Program-made: the position numbers and the translations under genes
Source: an uncultured Bacteroidota bacterium
GTDB lineage: Bacteria; Bacteroidota; Bacteroidia; Bacteroidales; SZUA-534
Direction of reading: 5' to 3'
Assembly: GCA_937885735.1 (NCBI GenBank)
Contig: CALABN010000347.1
Span: forward strand, 1 to 6,702
Length of the DNA: 6,702 nt
Part shown: positions 5,874 through 6,702 of the stretch, piece after piece
How positions within the stretch are numbered: position 1 is the first letter of the stretch
How the letters are laid out: the number at the start of each line of letters is the position of its first letter
The notes under the pieces: generated by a model
What the model saw: the letters and a program-made list of their open reading frames with translations, nothing else
Told to the model about the DNA's origin: nothing
Databases searched by the model: none

Positions 5874-6702
5874 AGATTATACCTCACAATGGCCATTCTT
5901 TCAATGGCAAGCGTTTCCATTGCGCAAAGCGATGCAAAGACAGGCTGGAACTTTGGCGCACTGCCTTCGGTGGCGTTTGACGCCGACCTTGGGTTCCAAT
6001 ATGGCGCGCTCACCAATATATATTACTACGGCGACGGCTCCACGTACCCCGAATATCTGCATTCGCTTTATGCCGAAATGGCGTACACGACAAAGAAAAA
6101 CGGACTTTTCCGACTCAACTTCGACTCGCGCGCACTCATTCCCGACCACCAATTAAGCGTGGACGTAGCATTCATTCCAGATGCAATGTGCGATTTCACT
6201 GGATTCAACGGATATCAAGCAATATACAACGATGCCTGGCGCGACGACGAAGACGAACTCTACCAGTCGCGGGCGTTCTACAAATACCGCAGGAATATGT
6301 TCCGTGTGGCCACCGACATTCAAGGCGAACTGTCGGACAATATCAAATGGAACATAGGCGGGGGCATTTTCAACTTCGACGTTGGAAGTGTCAAACTGGA
6401 CAAACTGAACCGCGGGCAATCGGACTCTAAAAAACTGCCCGAAATTGACGGACTCTTCGAGAAATACCAGAAATGGGGGCTACTGTCGGTGAACGAGACC
6501 GACGGCGGGTTCTTCCCGTACGTCCACAGCGGGCTGACATACGACACACGCGACTTTTCATCGGCACCGTCGAGCGGGATATGGGCCGACGCCTTCCTGA
6601 CATACACCGCAGGCTTTGGCGACCACAGCGGTACGGAACGCGGAATCCGCCTGATTCTGAGCGTTCTTCTCCTGATTGGAGCGCACGTCCGCCTTATACT
6701 CG
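5862..6702 (+). CDS. Omp85/BamA-like outer-membrane barrel protein, 5' part (cut by window end)
   Basis: 280 codons are visible with no stop. ATG at 5862 gives a clean signal peptide: MANTR, hydrophobic core at 6-20, and a signal peptidase I site after Ala21 (SIA, then Gln22). In-frame ATGs at 5847, 5832 and 5778 would bury it behind a non-conserved extension. The mature part starts with GWNFGALPSVAFDADLGFQY (28-47), followed by alternating aromatic/polar strands, CDFTGFNGYQAIYNDAW (108-124), FYKYRRNMFRV, and YDTRDFSSAPSSGIWADAF (227-245). The last is the strand-hairpin-strand signature of Bacteroidales surface-antigen D15/BamA-TamA-type barrels that lack POTRA domains; from memory these are roughly 350-400 residues. 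Role in the cell is not established. From about residue 258 (6633) the frame becomes a run of Leu/Ile/Val/Arg that lacks the barrel pattern, so a frameshift or junction near the end is possible. The gene probably stood directly behind the DUF819 gene before the MBOAT-SGNH segment arrived. Confidence 0.8.
   Translation, partial: MANTRLYLTMAILSMASVSIAQSDAKTGWNFGALPSVAFDADLGFQYGALTNIYYYGDGSTYPEYLHSLYAEMAYTTKKNGLFRLNFDSRALIPDHQLSVDVAFIPDAMCDFTGFNGYQAIYNDAWRDDEDELYQSRAFYKYRRNMFRVATDIQGELSDNIKWNIGGGIFNFDVGSVKLDKLNRGQSDSKKLPEIDGLFEKYQKWGLLSVNETDGGFFPYVHSGLTYDTRDFSSAPSSGIWADAFLTYTAGFGDHSGTERGIRLILSVLLLIGAHVRLIL

Noticed and set aside
6558..6702. Minus-strand open frame of 48 codons reaching the window end.
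   Set aside because: It lies opposite the well-supported barrel frame for at least half its length; kept only as a clue to a possible junction near the end, not as a gene.

Overview
The window looks like a chromosomal segment of a member of the Bacteroidales (Bacteroides, Prevotella or Muribaculaceae-like). The grounds are the aspartyl-tRNA synthetase and meso-diaminopimelate dehydrogenase sequences, an MBOAT protein ending in the FVYFQF-type tail, a POTRA-less Omp85-like barrel of the kind common in this order, gene starts without Shine-Dalgarno sequences, and promoter-like sites of the Bacteroidetes type (TTTG, about 20 bases, TAnnTTTG). No tRNA, rRNA, CRISPR array or transposase was seen.

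Layout. 1-609 (-) is the N-terminal 203 codons of aspS. 751-1650 (-) is ddh, complete, with a strong hairpin terminator at 694-734 separating it from aspS. A 318-base AT-rich divergent spacer (1651-1968) separates ddh from a DUF819-type polytopic membrane protein (1969-3129, +). Next come two minus-strand genes read in the order MBOAT O-acyltransferase (5627 to 4188) and SGNH-hydrolase-like membrane-anchored protein (4101 to 3166). They form a two-gene module of the AlgI/DltB plus AlgJ/DltD type. From 5862 to the window end (+) runs the 5' part of an outer-membrane barrel protein with a signal peptide.

Functions. AspS charges tRNA-Asp. Ddh makes meso-diaminopimelate for lysine and peptidoglycan. 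The MBOAT protein probably moves acyl groups across the inner membrane and the SGNH partner probably places them on an envelope polymer; nothing here identifies the acceptor. The DUF819 protein is an inner-membrane protein of unknown substrate. The barrel protein belongs in the outer membrane.

The most interesting signal is structural. A perfect 14-base direct repeat, TTATGGCGAATACA, starts at the first base after the DUF819 stop codon (3130-3143) and also spans the start codon of the barrel gene (5860-5873). The left copy reads as a dead five-codon stub (MANTE, stop) of the barrel gene's N-terminus (MANTRL). The DNA between the copies holds exactly the MBOAT/SGNH pair plus spacers, and base composition drops sharply at both edges. 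The simplest reading is that this module was inserted at the 5' end of the barrel gene, splitting an ancestral DUF819-barrel gene pair that was only 2 bases apart, and brought a new leader for the barrel gene. The last ~70 bases of the window do not look like the rest of the barrel and may hold a frameshift or a sequence junction.
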